Assembly (NCBI GenBank): GCA_965248235.1
Contig: CBDFIU010000004.1
Location: 1,488,001 to 1,552,000 of the forward strand
Source of the DNA: UBA6623 sp965248235
GTDB taxonomy: Bacteria > Acidobacteriota > Terriglobia > Bryobacterales > UBA6623
Length of the DNA: 64,000 nucleotides
Direction of reading: 5' to 3'
Positions 9,770 through 19,172 of this stretch are shown in pieces; the stretch's first letter is position 1; the number at the start of each line of letters is the position of its first letter. The translations under genes were made by a program, and so were the position numbers. The notes under the pieces were generated by a model that worked only from the letters and a program-made list of their open reading frames with translations, had not been told where the DNA came from and did not search any database.

Positions 9770-10806
9770 GGATGGGTATTTACTTAACTCAGGTGACCAC
9801 AAGATGTAGGATCGGGGAAATGGAAGATTATCCTCGGAATCTGGCCGAGTTCGAGGCGCGTTTCGCCACCGAGCAGGCCTGTCGAGAGTATCTGTGTCAA
9901 CTCCGCTGGCCGGAGGGTTTTCGTTGTCCGCGATGCGGGCACGACAAAGCGTGGGCGGTGCGGACAGCGCTGCTGGAGTGCGCCGGCTGCGGGCATCAAG
10001 CTTCTCCAACGGCGGGCACAATATTTCAAGACACCCGCCAACCCCTCCAGAGTTGGTTTCGAGCCATGTGGTGGCTCACGAGCCAGAAGAACGGGGCGAG
10101 CGCGCTGGGCTTGCAGCGGGTGTTGGGCCTGGGCAGCTACAAAACGGCCTGGACTTGGTTGCATAAGCTCCGGCGCGCCATGGTGCGGCCCGGACGCGAT
10201 CGGCTCAGCGGGCGCGTGGAGGTTGACGAGACTTACTTAGGAGGCTTGGAGGAGGGCGTGCGCGGTCGCCAAACCGACGCTAAGGCGCTGATTGTAGTAG
10301 CGGCCGAGGAAGATGGTGCCGGCATCGGGCGGGTTCGGATACGCACCATTCCCAACGCCTCCGGGGACAGCTTGATGGCCTTCGTCGGCGAGTCGATCGA
10401 ACCCGGCAGCGTGGTCCATACCGACGGTTGGCTGGGATACGAACCGCTCGAAGGCGACGGCTATCGCCACGAGGTGAGCTACCTGGAGGGGCAACCGGCG
10501 CGCGCCTCGAAACTGCTCCCCCGGGTGCACCGCGTGGTGTCGTTAGTGAAGCGCTGGATACTGGGCACGCATCAAGGAGCGGTCAGTCACGAGCATCTCG
10601 ACTCCTACCTCGACGAATTCGCCTTCCGCTTCAACCGCCGCAAGTCCAGAAGTCGAGGCAAGCTCTTTTACCGCCTGGTTCAACAGGCCGTCGCCGTGCC
10701 ACCGGCACCCTACAAATCGCTGGTCGGAGGCACCGCGACACGCGCTACGGACGACCACAACATGTAGGGGCTATTTCCCAATACCTGAGTCAAGTAAATA
10801 CCCATC
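9770..10806 (+). mobile_element. IS1595-family insertion sequence, copy 1
   Basis: An element of about 1,036 bp bounded by 24-bp inverted repeats (9771-9794 and 10783-10806, one mismatch) that begin GATGGGTATTTACTT. It is flanked by the 8-bp direct repeat ATAAGCTA (9762-9769 and 10807-10814), the target-duplication size expected for IS1595 elements. One extra G at 9770 leaves the left end ambiguous by one base. It carries a single transposase gene. An almost identical copy lies at 56045-57080 in the same orientation. Confidence 0.93.
9820..10767 (+). CDS. IS1595-family (ISXO2-like) transposase
   Basis: About 315 residues. An N-terminal zinc ribbon (CPRCGHDKAW then CAGCGHQA) precedes a DDE-type catalytic domain with VEVDETYLGGLEEG and VVHTDGWLGYEPL. 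The frame is open from 9772, inside the left inverted repeat, but the ATG at 9820 (MEDYPRNLAEFE) is the sensible start. The encoded protein is identical to that of the copy at 56 kb, indicating recent transposition. Confidence 0.93.
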   Translation: MEDYPRNLAEFEARFATEQACREYLCQLRWPEGFRCPRCGHDKAWAVRTALLECAGCGHQASPTAGTIFQDTRQPLQSWFRAMWWLTSQKNGASALGLQRVLGLGSYKTAWTWLHKLRRAMVRPGRDRLSGRVEVDETYLGGLEEGVRGRQTDAKALIVVAAEEDGAGIGRVRIRTIPNASGDSLMAFVGESIEPGSVVHTDGWLGYEPLEGDGYRHEVSYLEGQPARASKLLPRVHRVVSLVKRWILGTHQGAVSHEHLDSYLDEFAFRFNRRKSRSRGKLFYRLVQQAVAVPPAPYKSLVGGTATRATDDHNM

Positions 10807-10826
10807 ATAAGCTATACTTATAAGAC

Positions 10827-11710
10827 GTGGGCGTTTCCCAGTTCAAAGTCATTCGCGACATTGCACAAACCAGCAGCATCAGCCGCGCCGCCCAGATCAA
10901 CGGCATCAGCCAGTCCGCCGCCAGCCAACTCGTTCGCCAACTCGAAAAGCAACTGCGCGTCGAACTGCTCGACCGCACCAAGCGCCCGCTAAAGCTCACC
11001 GCCGCCGGCAAGATCTACGCCGCCGCCGCCCGCGACATCGTCCGCCGTTATCGGGAGATGGAATCCCAACTCGAAGCCCTTCGTAAGGAATTGGCCGGAA
11101 CCGTGCGCGTTGCTTCGATCTATTCGACCGGCCTCTACCAAATGGCCCGCATGAAAGAGCGCTTCGAGGAACAGCACGCCCAGGCCAATATCCATCTCGA
11201 TTACATGCGCCCCGACAAGGTCTACCAAGCGGTCTCGGAAGACCGCGCCGACCTCGGCTTAATTAGCTACCCCAACCCCGGCAAAGACCTGAAATCGATC
11301 CCTTGGCGCTCCGAGCGCATGGTGCTCGCCATCCCGCCCACCGCCTGGCCCGCAAGCGGTCTCTCAAGCCGGCTGATCTCGAAGGGGAGGAATTCGTCAG
11401 TTTCGACCCCGATCTGTCGATTCGCAAGGTCCTCGACCGGTTCTTTCGCGACCACGGCGTCCACCGCAAAGTCGTCCTCGAATTCGACAACATTCAGATG
11501 ATCAAGGAAGCGCTCACGATCGGTTCGGGCATCAGCATTCTGCCCGAGCGAACCGTTCGTCACGAAGCGATTGAAGGCAGGCTCGTCACCTTGGCCGTGG
11601 AGGCCGAGGGTCTCGTCCGCCCGGTAGGCATTATTCACCGCCGCGGCAAAAAATTCTCCCCAGCCGTCACGCAGTTCTTGGATTTTCTCCGCCAAGCCGA
11701 CCCCGAATAG
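10827..11710 (+). pseudogene. LysR-family transcriptional regulator (one-base frameshift)
   Basis: The winged-helix N-terminus (SISRAAQINGISQSAASQLVRQLEKQL) and the start of the effector domain are in one frame from GTG 10827. That frame runs into nonsense at about 11341 and stops at 11501. The rest of the effector domain (KRSLKPADLEGEEFVSF onward) continues in the next frame to 11710. One missing C in the run around 11338-11342 explains it. The gene starts 20 bp after the IS1595 element, so its native promoter was displaced. TATACT at 10813-10818, within and beside the target duplication, could serve as a -10. The regulated genes are unknown. Confidence 0.75.
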
Positions 11711-11849
11711 CGCCTCCTCCAAAAATGCCTTTCAATCGTCCAACGGATTACCGCATAGCCTCTCAAATCCCAAACGCCTAAAGCCGTTCCGCCACTCACG
11801 CGCTTCACCTCAACCGTCGATACAGGTAGAGAGCTATCTGGAGGAACCC

Positions 11850-12485
11850 ATGGAACCCACCATTGAAGAACGGCGGCAATGGCGAAGAACCGAACTCGAA
11901 ACCCCGGGCGCGGTGACGGTTTGCTGTTTAGATCGCGAAAAGGGATTACAAACCATTCAAGTCCGGGTCGCCGACGTGAGCCAAGGCGGCCTGGGGATTT
12001 ACTCTCCGATGCCGCTTTCCATCGGCTCTCGCCTCTCCACCGGCGGCACCCTCGACGAGTTCCCCGTCGACCTCTACGGGCGAGGGGCCAAGGTCGCGAG
12101 TTGCAGGAAACTGGCTGACGGCAACTACAAAATCGGTTTGGCGTTCGAGGAGGTTCCCGAGCGGCAAACGCCCGCCGAGCGAGGCATTTGGCATACCAGC
12201 GCCGATGGGCGCACCATTTCCCTCAATGCTTCGATGTGTCGGATGTTGGAGGTCGCCGGTTCGGAAGATCTCATCGGCAAGCCCTACGATTCCTTCTTGA
12301 GGCGGACGGAAAGTGCCTCCGAGCCATCCAGGAAAGCCGCGTCGTCGTTGGGCGAGGCCCAATTGACCGGTCGCCTCGGCTCGAGGAGAAAGGTCCTCAT
12401 CCACGAAGAGCCGCTGTTCAACTCCGCCGGCACGCTCCGAAGCTGTCTGCGAACCTTCACCGACCTCGACGCCCTACGCGGCTAG
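11850..12485 (+). CDS. PilZ domain protein with C-terminal PAS-like domain
   Basis: A 211-residue cytoplasmic protein. The N-terminal part has the PilZ hallmarks: an arginine pair in RRQWRR and the later DVSQGGLG segment, which in this family contact cyclic di-GMP. The C-terminal half (IWHTSADGRTISLNASMCRM...LIGKPYDSFL) looks like a PAS sensor domain. A strong ribosome binding site, GGAGGA, lies just upstream of the ATG. The combination suggests a c-di-GMP effector with a second sensory input. The ligand of the PAS part and the output are unknown. Confidence 0.75.
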   Translation: MEPTIEERRQWRRTELETPGAVTVCCLDREKGLQTIQVRVADVSQGGLGIYSPMPLSIGSRLSTGGTLDEFPVDLYGRGAKVASCRKLADGNYKIGLAFEEVPERQTPAERGIWHTSADGRTISLNASMCRMLEVAGSEDLIGKPYDSFLRRTESASEPSRKAASSLGEAQLTGRLGSRRKVLIHEEPLFNSAGTLRSCLRTFTDLDALRG

Positions 12486-12594
12486 CTCCACGCCGGCACG
12501 CTTTTCTCATCGCGTCACGAGGCGCGCGCCGCTTGGCGCGCGACGGTGAGACCTCTCCAACCCAAGATCCCGCGACGAAACTCGATAGGATGTG

Positions 12595-13065
12595 ATGAAC
12601 ATCATGACCGCCGAAGAAAATCTTGCTCGTCTCGGAATCACACTGCCCGCCGCGCCGCCCGCCGTGGCGAACTACGTGGCCTGGGTCCGCGCGGGCAATC
12701 TCGTCGTCACCTCGGGCCAACTTCCTTGGGAGGGATCGGTGATGAAATACACCGGCCGTCTCGGCGACCGGCTGACAACCGAGCAAGGCTATCAAGCCGC
12801 CCGTCTGACGACCATCAACGGCCTGGCGCAAATTCGAGCGGCCGTCGGTGATCTGGAAAAGGTCGTACAGGTCGTCCGGCTGGAAGGAAACGTGTTCTCG
12901 GCCCAAGACTTCACCGAGCAACCGCAAGTCCTCAACGGCGCATCCGACTTATTGATGGAAGTCTTCGAAGAACGAGGCCGCCACACCCGCACCGCGCTCG
13001 GCATCTCGGAGATGCCCCTGCAAGCCGCCGTCCAACTGAGCTTCTGGGCCGAGGTCCGCGATTAG
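12595..13065 (+). CDS. RidA/YjgF-family protein
   Basis: A 156-residue protein of the RidA/YjgF superfamily, whose characterised members hydrolyse reactive enamine/imine intermediates. It carries VTSGQLPW near the N-terminus, NGLAQIRAAVGDLEKVVQVV, and the C-terminal RHTRTALGISEMPLQAAVQL with the arginine typical of active members. ATG 12595 follows TAGGA; ATG 12604 is an alternative start. It belongs to the longer YjgF-like subgroup with an N-terminal extension (ENLARLGITLP). Confidence 0.85.
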   Translation: MNIMTAEENLARLGITLPAAPPAVANYVAWVRAGNLVVTSGQLPWEGSVMKYTGRLGDRLTTEQGYQAARLTTINGLAQIRAAVGDLEKVVQVVRLEGNVFSAQDFTEQPQVLNGASDLLMEVFEERGRHTRTALGISEMPLQAAVQLSFWAEVRD

Positions 13066-13140
13066 CCCGGGCTGGGAGTCTCTTCCGAAATGTCTCCCTT
13101 CAAGCGCACGAGCGTTACTTACGTTGCCGAGACCGCTAAT

Positions 13141-13250
13141 CTCCACAGCCGAGAAGCGGCGGCCGGAATGTAGCCCAGGGTGGAGCCGGAACGGCGAAAC
13201 CCTGGGTGGGATCTCCCACCGGAGTGAGCCCTGAAAGGGCGGCGGAAAAC
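13141..13250. repeat. intergenic repeat with CCCAGGGT/ACCCTGGG dyad
   Basis: This spacer shares long blocks with 50630-50733: AGCCCAGGGTGGAGCCGGAA, then an ACCCTGGG arm and GAGCCCTGAAAGGGCGGCGG. Inside it CCCAGGGT pairs with ACCCTGGG, and CCCTGAAAGGG is a small hairpin. It is non-coding and lies between convergent genes. Confidence 0.7.
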
Positions 13251-13274
13251 TCCCGCCTCGCTCTTCGAGACGTC

Positions 13275-13811
13275 TCATTCCAACCCCGCCCGCTCCAGCC
13301 AATAGTTCTCAAGCGCCTGGTCGATCCGCTCTTTCTCAAAATCAACCATCTCGGTGTGGTCCCGCTTGAAAGCAAGATAATCGGCGATGGCCGCCGCCTG
13401 CTCCTGATTGAACACGGCAAACTTGTGATGGGCGTGGTGAGCCCACGTGCGCTCGCCGTAACGTCGGGGATTGATCTTCTGATCCTTCGACGCCTCGAAA
13501 AGCCCGTGGGGCAACTGAAAAGAGGGGTCCTGCGACATCAACCCGCCGTCGATGTCGGCAATGAGATACGCCGGCAAGTAAAACTGAAAAGCCTCGTCGG
13601 AGAAAAAATTCAAGGCCGCAGCATACCCATCCGGCGCTTGATCGAGAAATTGCGCGGTAATCTTCGTCCAGTCGTCCTTGTCCTTGAAATCCTCCGCGAG
13701 TAGATAGGGCTCTTCGCCTTCGTTGCTGCCCCGCGGGCACCCGTTCCCCGGAAATTCGACATGCGCGAAAGTCCGCCGGATTCGATCTTTTAGCCCGTAA
13801 ACGTCGGTCAT
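13275..13811 (-). CDS. DUF6714 family protein
   Basis: A 178-residue cytoplasmic protein of unknown function. The pattern (RRTFAHVEFPG near the start, LNFFSDEAFQFYLPAYLIADID in the middle, and a C-terminal helix NQEQAAAIADYLAFKRDH) matches what I know of DUF6714. It stands 20 bp downstream of the glycosyltransferase on the same strand and may share its transcript. No catalytic residues can be assigned. Confidence 0.7.
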   Translation of the reverse strand: MTDVYGLKDRIRRTFAHVEFPGNGCPRGSNEGEEPYLLAEDFKDKDDWTKITAQFLDQAPDGYAAALNFFSDEAFQFYLPAYLIADIDGGLMSQDPSFQLPHGLFEASKDQKINPRRYGERTWAHHAHHKFAVFNQEQAAAIADYLAFKRDHTEMVDFEKERIDQALENYWLERAGLE

Positions 13812-13832
13812 GGTGACAAGTTCTTTCCCTCG

Positions 13833-15028
13833 TCAACTCGCCATGGCCTTCTCAACCAGCCGGTTCAGCACATTCCCCGCCTCGAAATATTCCTCGGCGA
13901 TCTCTCGCGCCGCGCGGCAGTGGGCGTCGTAACGACCCTCAAGGTCTTCGAGTGCCGCCAGGGCGTCTGCCGCTCCTAGGAAGGGGATCACTCCCCCCTC
14001 GGCCGAAAGCCATTCGGAAAACCCGGTCTGCTGAACCAACGCGGGGCGCCCACTCGCCAAGTACGCGGCCGTGCGCTCGCTGAACCAGCCGCATTGGGAC
14101 ACCACATAGCCATGTTTGGCGATGCCTATTTCCGCCCTTGATTGGCGGATGAACTCCTGGTAGCTGCGTGGAGTCGGCACCTGATCATGGCCGCCGCGCA
14201 CGATCCAACCTTGTTCGGCCAACCATTCTCGCTGTTGGTCGGGAATCATGCAGACCTGAAGTTCCCGACGGCGCCGGTCCTGCGCGGCAAATCCCCCAGC
14301 CCTTTGAGTGATTCGTCTTTCATGCCATAGTGCGCGCCGCCGTATTCCATGGCGCCGAAACTATTCCACGACAGCACAGTCGTGATCCTACCGTCGGGCG
14401 GCGGCTCGGCGACCGGCCAGCCATCAAGCGTCACCGGCTGCCGGGTCGGCTGCCAGGGCAGACCGGCATCGGGAATCGTGCAAACCGGTTTCCCGATGTT
14501 TTCGCCAAAAGAGAAGAACACCGTGTGCTTACGCGCTTCATCGAGAAACGCCGGCGTGGTCAGGTGCCGGATTTGCGTAAAGCCCGGGTCGGTATCGATG
14601 AAGGCCCTTACGGGAATTTCAGCCAGCCAAGGGCGCATCGGGTTGATCCACCCCGAGATATTGATCAGCAGATCGGCGTCCTTGCAAATCCCGACCATCT
14701 TCTCGGCACAGGGACCTTTCCACCCTCCCCCGTGAGCGTCGTAATAGGCCCAGCGCGATCCAAATCCTATGGCATTGAGCGCATCGCCGGCGAACGTTAA
14801 CCCCGCTTCCGCGTCCGTCGTCTGGATGTCTTGCTCGGGCTGATGGCAAAGGGCCTGATCCGTGCTGTCCTCGCAGAAATAAACGTCGTGGCCCAGTGCC
14901 GCCAGCCCCTTCACGTAATGGAGATAATGCCAAGCCATGCCGCCGTAACGGCCGCGCACCAAGTAGCCCAGCACGACAATTCGCAGCCGCTGCGAGGAGG
15001 AACGAACGAGACTGCGAAGGAAACCCAT
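13833..15028 (-). pseudogene. glycosyltransferase, split by a one-base frameshift
   Basis: The N-terminal part (14246-15028) begins with RIVVLGYLVRGRYGGMAWHYL and ends in a short nonsense tail. The C-terminal part (13833-14249) resumes in another frame with the family-typical AEIGIAKHGYVVSQCGWFSERTA (19-residue core around AKHGY) and ASGRPALVQQTGFSEW. The two read as one glycosyltransferase of about 400 residues when the frame is shifted near 14262-14280. The ATGA overlap at 14246-14249 looks like coupling but is probably fortuitous. The C-terminal half resembles a GT1-like donor-binding region. The natural substrate is unknown. Confidence 0.65.
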
Positions 15029-15066
15029 GTCGAGATGCGGCGAAGACCCCGGCGCTTCTTTCGCCT

Positions 15067-16419
15067 CTACACCGCGTCGGAAATCGAGCTAAACCGAAAG
15101 CTCTTCACCCGCAAAGCCGGCAGCAGCATGCGGTAGGACAAAGGCCCCGACCAGCCCGCCGTCGGTTGAGTCTGCCCCAGCGCATCGATCTCGGCGAGCA
15201 GCCGATACGGACTCTCATTGAAGCGGAAGTTCTTCAGCGGCCGGCGCACCTTGCCGTCCTCGATCCAAAACAACCCGTCCCGCGTCAAACCTGTATACAA
15301 CGCCTGCCTCGGATCGACCGAGCGGATATACCAAAACCGCGTCACCAGTACCCCGCGTTCAGTGGAAGCAATCAACTTTCCAAGCGAAGTGTCGGAACCT
15401 TGCATGATCAGATTCGGCAACGGCGGCCCCGGCGTCTTCTTTTGCTTTTGCGCCCAAAAACGCGAATACCGTAAATTCTTCAGCACCCCTTCCCGCACCA
15501 AATCCGCCTTGCGCCCCGGAAGCCCGCCCCATCCAAACGGCGCCGACGGAATGACGGCGTGCGCCGGGTCCGTGAAAATATTCACGCGCGGATCGAAAAT
15601 CCGTTCCCCAAGCCGCGTCTTGCCCTCCGCCGCGGAGAATACGCTGCGACCTTCGTCCGCCAAGCGCGCGTCGAGAATTCTCGGCATCATGCGGCCGATC
15701 AAATCTCCGACCGCTTGGGGTTCGAGAATGGCCGGATACTCGCCCGGCTTCATTTCACGGCCGTCACGCGAGTCGACTGCCTTTTTCGAGGCTGTCGCGA
15801 CGGTCTCTTTGAAATCGATGCTCCCGACCCGATGAGAACTGGTCTTCGTATATCCCGAGCCCTTGTCGTCGGGCGTTCTCGCCGTCACTGAAAACGTCGC
15901 GTCCGTGCCGCGATGGTAGGCGAATAGCCCCGCCGAGTTGGCGACCGCGTACTCGTCGACGCTGTTTTCGAAAAAGCCCGCCGCGATGACCTTGCGTTGC
16001 TTGGCCTCGGTGATCGCGTCGGCCGCGGATTTCGCCCGCCTCTTCGCCGCTAGCTCCCCGGTCTCGGCATCGAAGGCGTTTACTTCCAGATATTCTTGGG
16101 GACCGAGCAGCGGCATGTATTCGCGCTCTTCGGGCGAGATGGCGGCCAACTCCTCGGCTCGCGCCGTCAGAGCCCGCAATTCCGAGCGCGCGTTGGCCGG
16201 GTTCCCCAGATCGACGCTGCCCTCGACCGTCGCCTTGCGTTTGCCTTTCCAGGCCGTCACGGCCGCCTCGCCTACCCGCGTCAGCCCGCTCGTTGTCGGC
16301 GCGTTTCGGGCGAAGCGCAGAAAGCCGTGACGCCGGTCGCTCAGCGTAATCTCGACCTCGGGAACTTCGGCGGCCTCGAGCGCGCTTTTGGTTAACTCCC
16401 GCGCCTGGTCGCCGGTCAT
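15067..16419 (-). CDS. pmbA: TldE/PmbA-family metalloprotease subunit
   Basis: A 450-residue partner of TldD. In E. coli TldD and TldE form a heterodimeric peptidase that unfolds and digests peptides such as microcin precursors and CcdA. This copy lacks the HExxxH zinc motif, as expected for the TldE side. It overlaps the tldD stop by ATGA (16416-16419), so the two are translationally coupled. Length and order fit the family. Confidence 0.85.
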   Translation of the reverse strand: MTGDQARELTKSALEAAEVPEVEITLSDRRHGFLRFARNAPTTSGLTRVGEAAVTAWKGKRKATVEGSVDLGNPANARSELRALTARAEELAAISPEEREYMPLLGPQEYLEVNAFDAETGELAAKRRAKSAADAITEAKQRKVIAAGFFENSVDEYAVANSAGLFAYHRGTDATFSVTARTPDDKGSGYTKTSSHRVGSIDFKETVATASKKAVDSRDGREMKPGEYPAILEPQAVGDLIGRMMPRILDARLADEGRSVFSAAEGKTRLGERIFDPRVNIFTDPAHAVIPSAPFGWGGLPGRKADLVREGVLKNLRYSRFWAQKQKKTPGPPLPNLIMQGSDTSLGKLIASTERGVLVTRFWYIRSVDPRQALYTGLTRDGLFWIEDGKVRRPLKNFRFNESPYRLLAEIDALGQTQPTAGWSGPLSYRMLLPALRVKSFRFSSISDAV

Positions 16420-17948
16420 GCTTTCCCCCCGGTGTTGATCACGTTAATCCCGCGGAAGCGGCTGGGCGTACAGCCGTGGCTGACGGCGTTGATCTGTCCC
16501 GGCTCGCCCTTGCCGTCGCGGAACGCTCCGCCCAGAAGATACTCCTCGCGGCCGGCGACCCCGTCGCAAGCGTTCCAGAATTCCGGCGTGCGCGACTGGT
16601 AGGCCACATCGCGCAGCAACTGATTCTTCTTGCCGTTCTTGATCTCCCAGAACAGTTGCCCGCCGAACTGGAAGTTGTAGCGCTGCTGATCGATCGAATA
16701 GCTGCCCCGGCCCAGGACCAAAATGCCCTTCTTGATGTCGGCCATCAACTCCTCCTCGGTGAGCTTGCTGTCACCCGGATCGAGCGAAACATTCGGCATT
16801 CGCTGAAAGACCACGCTCGACCAACTATCGGCGTGCGCGCAAGCATGCGCCTTGATCCCCTTGACCAAGCCCTCCTGCTCGCGCGTCGTCTGGTAGTCGA
16901 CGAAAATTCCATCGCGGATCAAATGCCAACGCTCGGCCGGCGCCCCGTCGTCGTCATAGGCGACCGTCGCGAGACCGGTCGGCTGAGTACGGTCGGCGAC
17001 CATGTTGACCCACTTCGAGCCATAGCGAAACTTGCCGAGTTTGTCGGGCGTGAGAAAACTTGTCCCGGCATAGTTGGCCTCGTAGCCCAATGCGCGGTCC
17101 AGCTCGGTCGGGTGCCCGCAGCTTTCGTGAATCGTCAACCACAAGTTCGTCGGGTCGAGCAATAGATCGTACTCACCCGGCTCCACGGACGGCGCCTTGA
17201 GTTTGGCCACGGCCTCCTCGCCTGCCTGTTCGGCTTCGGCGATAAAAGGATGCTCCTCGATCGCTTCCCACCCGCGCTGCGTCGGCTGCATCAGCGAGTT
17301 GCGGGATTGCGAATCCCCTTTCGCCCGATCGACCGCCGTCACGCGGAACGTCCCATACGAGCGAACAATGTCTTGCTGAATCCGCGAGCCCAGGCTCGAT
17401 GCGAAATAACGGTCTTCCCGCACCGCCCGCGCGTAGCTCGAAACGAAGCTTACGCCCTTCACCGCCAGCGCCGCTTCATTGACCTTGAGCAACAAATCGA
17501 CCTTGCGTTCAATCGGAATCGTGAAGGGATCAACCTTGTACGCCGACTTCCACGTCCCCGTATGGGCCTTGAGCGGCGCGAGCCGCACCGGCCGGGTCTG
17601 AATCGTCGCGTTCGCCTCCGCGATTTCCACGGCGTTCGCCACCACCTCGGCCAACGCCTCTTCGCGAAAATCGTTGCTTGCCGAAAACCCCCAAGCGCCC
17701 TTCTTCAGCACCCGCACGCCATAGCCGTAGCTCGAGCTCGAAACGACGTTCCGCACCTGGCGCTCGCGCGTGAAAAGGCCCTGATCGTCGTAGCGGCTGA
17801 TGCGAATATCGGCGTACTCCGCCCCGGCTTTCTTGGCGAGGCCGAGCGCTTGGTCAGCCAACTTGTCACGGTCGCTTTTCTCGGCCGCCGTCAGACGCGC
17901 GGCCGGCACCGCCGCCGCGGCGGCAAGAAAATCTCGGCGGGTGAGCAT
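16416..17948 (-). CDS. tldD: TldD-family metalloprotease with Tat signal
   Basis: A 510-residue zinc metallopeptidase. LTIHESCGHPTELDRA carries the HExxxH zinc site. The ATG at 17948 is chosen because it follows AGGAA and opens a twin-arginine signal (MLTRRDFLAAAAAVPAA). The frame is open further upstream, but that stretch does not look like protein. The Tat signal suggests export of the folded enzyme, unlike the cytoplasmic E. coli protein. The coupled PmbA partner shows no obvious signal, so it may travel bound to TldD. Confidence 0.88.
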   Translation of the reverse strand: MLTRRDFLAAAAAVPAARLTAAEKSDRDKLADQALGLAKKAGAEYADIRISRYDDQGLFTRERQVRNVVSSSSYGYGVRVLKKGAWGFSASNDFREEALAEVVANAVEIAEANATIQTRPVRLAPLKAHTGTWKSAYKVDPFTIPIERKVDLLLKVNEAALAVKGVSFVSSYARAVREDRYFASSLGSRIQQDIVRSYGTFRVTAVDRAKGDSQSRNSLMQPTQRGWEAIEEHPFIAEAEQAGEEAVAKLKAPSVEPGEYDLLLDPTNLWLTIHESCGHPTELDRALGYEANYAGTSFLTPDKLGKFRYGSKWVNMVADRTQPTGLATVAYDDDGAPAERWHLIRDGIFVDYQTTREQEGLVKGIKAHACAHADSWSSVVFQRMPNVSLDPGDSKLTEEELMADIKKGILVLGRGSYSIDQQRYNFQFGGQLFWEIKNGKKNQLLRDVAYQSRTPEFWNACDGVAGREEYLLGGAFRDGKGEPGQINAVSHGCTPSRFRGINVINTGGKA

Positions 17949-18457
17949 GGTGTTCCTATTGTAGTCAGCACCGCCAGACCTTTTTGTGGCCCGCCGTACC
18001 AGGCCCACGCATCCCAGAAGCCACCCTTCCGAAAACAGCCTGCAAGCCCCGACACGCATCACCTTCAAGCCCGGCAAACAGCGCATGCCTTGAGCCGCGA
18101 AGCGGCGGCGGTACTCGCCCAAGCTCCCCCAACCGGCAGCGACAAACGAGCGCAAAACCAGTAGCGACGAACACTCGTGTTTATCCAAGCGCTTCTGCTG
18201 CTCGTATGGTTGGAAGGATGTGCCACATTTATGCCGTACGCCCCGCCGGCCGCGGTCAATCCCCTCGGTTCGCCGAAATGTTACACTGGAGCTTCCCTTC
18301 AAGCTTCCCAGGAAATATCAGCGATCGTGAACCTCACTCGGGTGATCGGACTCTTCGGAAATTCCTCTCACCCCCGTGTTGCGTCCGGATTCTTTTCTTC
18401 ATCGTTTGCGGAACGAGTCCCGTGTGATTCGCCCTCTCGGTTCCCAGGAAAGGACCT
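17949..18457. other. 509-bp gene-free spacer between tldD and purQ
   Basis: Divergent promoter region of tldD and the pur genes. It contains the repeat-family word GAGCCGCGAAGCGGCGGCGG at 18092-18111. I see no open frame that looks like a gene and no purine-riboswitch core upstream of purQ. Confidence 0.5.
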
Positions 18458-19159
18458 ATGAAATTCGGCGTTGTCTTGTTTCCCGGTTCCAACTGCGATC
18501 ACGATGCCTACTATGCGGTGGAGACCAACCTCGGCCGCGAGGCCTCGCTTGTCTGGCATGAGTCCGAGGACCTGTCGGGCCTCGACGCCGTGCTGCTGCC
18601 GGGCGGGTTCTCCTACGGGGATTATCTGCGGCCCGGGGCGATCGCGCGTTTTTCACCCGTGATCGGAGCGGTCAAGAAGTTCGCCGACTCGGGCGGGCTC
18701 GTACTGGGCATCTGCAACGGCTTTCAAGTGTTGGTCGAAAGCGGCCTGTTGCCCGGCGCGTTGATCCGCAACCGCGACCTTCGCTTCGCCTGCCGAACCG
18801 TTCATCTGAAAACGGCGACGCGTGACTCGCCTTTCACCAACGCAGTGGAAGCTGATCGCCCGTTGGCGGTTCCCATCGCCCACGGCGACGGCTGCTACCA
18901 CGCCGACGAAGCCACCCTCGATCAGCTCGAAAACCAAGACCGCGTGGCGTTCCGTTATTGCGACGCCGCCGGCCGCATCACCGACGAAGCCAACCCCAAC
19001 GGCTCGCTACGCAACATCGCGGGCGTTTTAAGCGAAGGCCGCAACGTGATGGGCATGATGCCGCACCCCGAGCGGGCGTCGGACCCCGCCATGGGGTCGA
19101 CCGACGGACTGGCCGTATTTCATTCCATGACCGCCGCCATGGTCGGCGCGGCTCGCTGA
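18458..19159 (+). CDS. purQ: phosphoribosylformylglycinamidine synthase, glutaminase subunit
   Basis: A 233-residue class I glutamine amidotransferase that supplies ammonia to PurL for step 4 of purine synthesis (FGAR to FGAM). The nucleophile elbow LGICNGFQVL carries the catalytic Cys, and MMPHPERA supplies the His/Glu of the triad. AAAGGA lies just before the ATG. It is followed after 13 bp by purL. The small PurS subunit normally needed by this type is not in the window. Confidence 0.96.
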   Translation: MKFGVVLFPGSNCDHDAYYAVETNLGREASLVWHESEDLSGLDAVLLPGGFSYGDYLRPGAIARFSPVIGAVKKFADSGGLVLGICNGFQVLVESGLLPGALIRNRDLRFACRTVHLKTATRDSPFTNAVEADRPLAVPIAHGDGCYHADEATLDQLENQDRVAFRYCDAAGRITDEANPNGSLRNIAGVLSEGRNVMGMMPHPERASDPAMGSTDGLAVFHSMTAAMVGAAR

Positions 19160-19172
19160 TCGAAATAGCACG

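Noticed and set aside
14246..14249. ATGA overlap read as two coupled glycosyltransferase genes
   Set aside because: The two halves complete a single known fold when the frame is shifted; neither is complete alone.
18300..18457. Possible purine riboswitch before purQ
   Set aside because: The conserved core and the expected three-way junction were not found on inspection.
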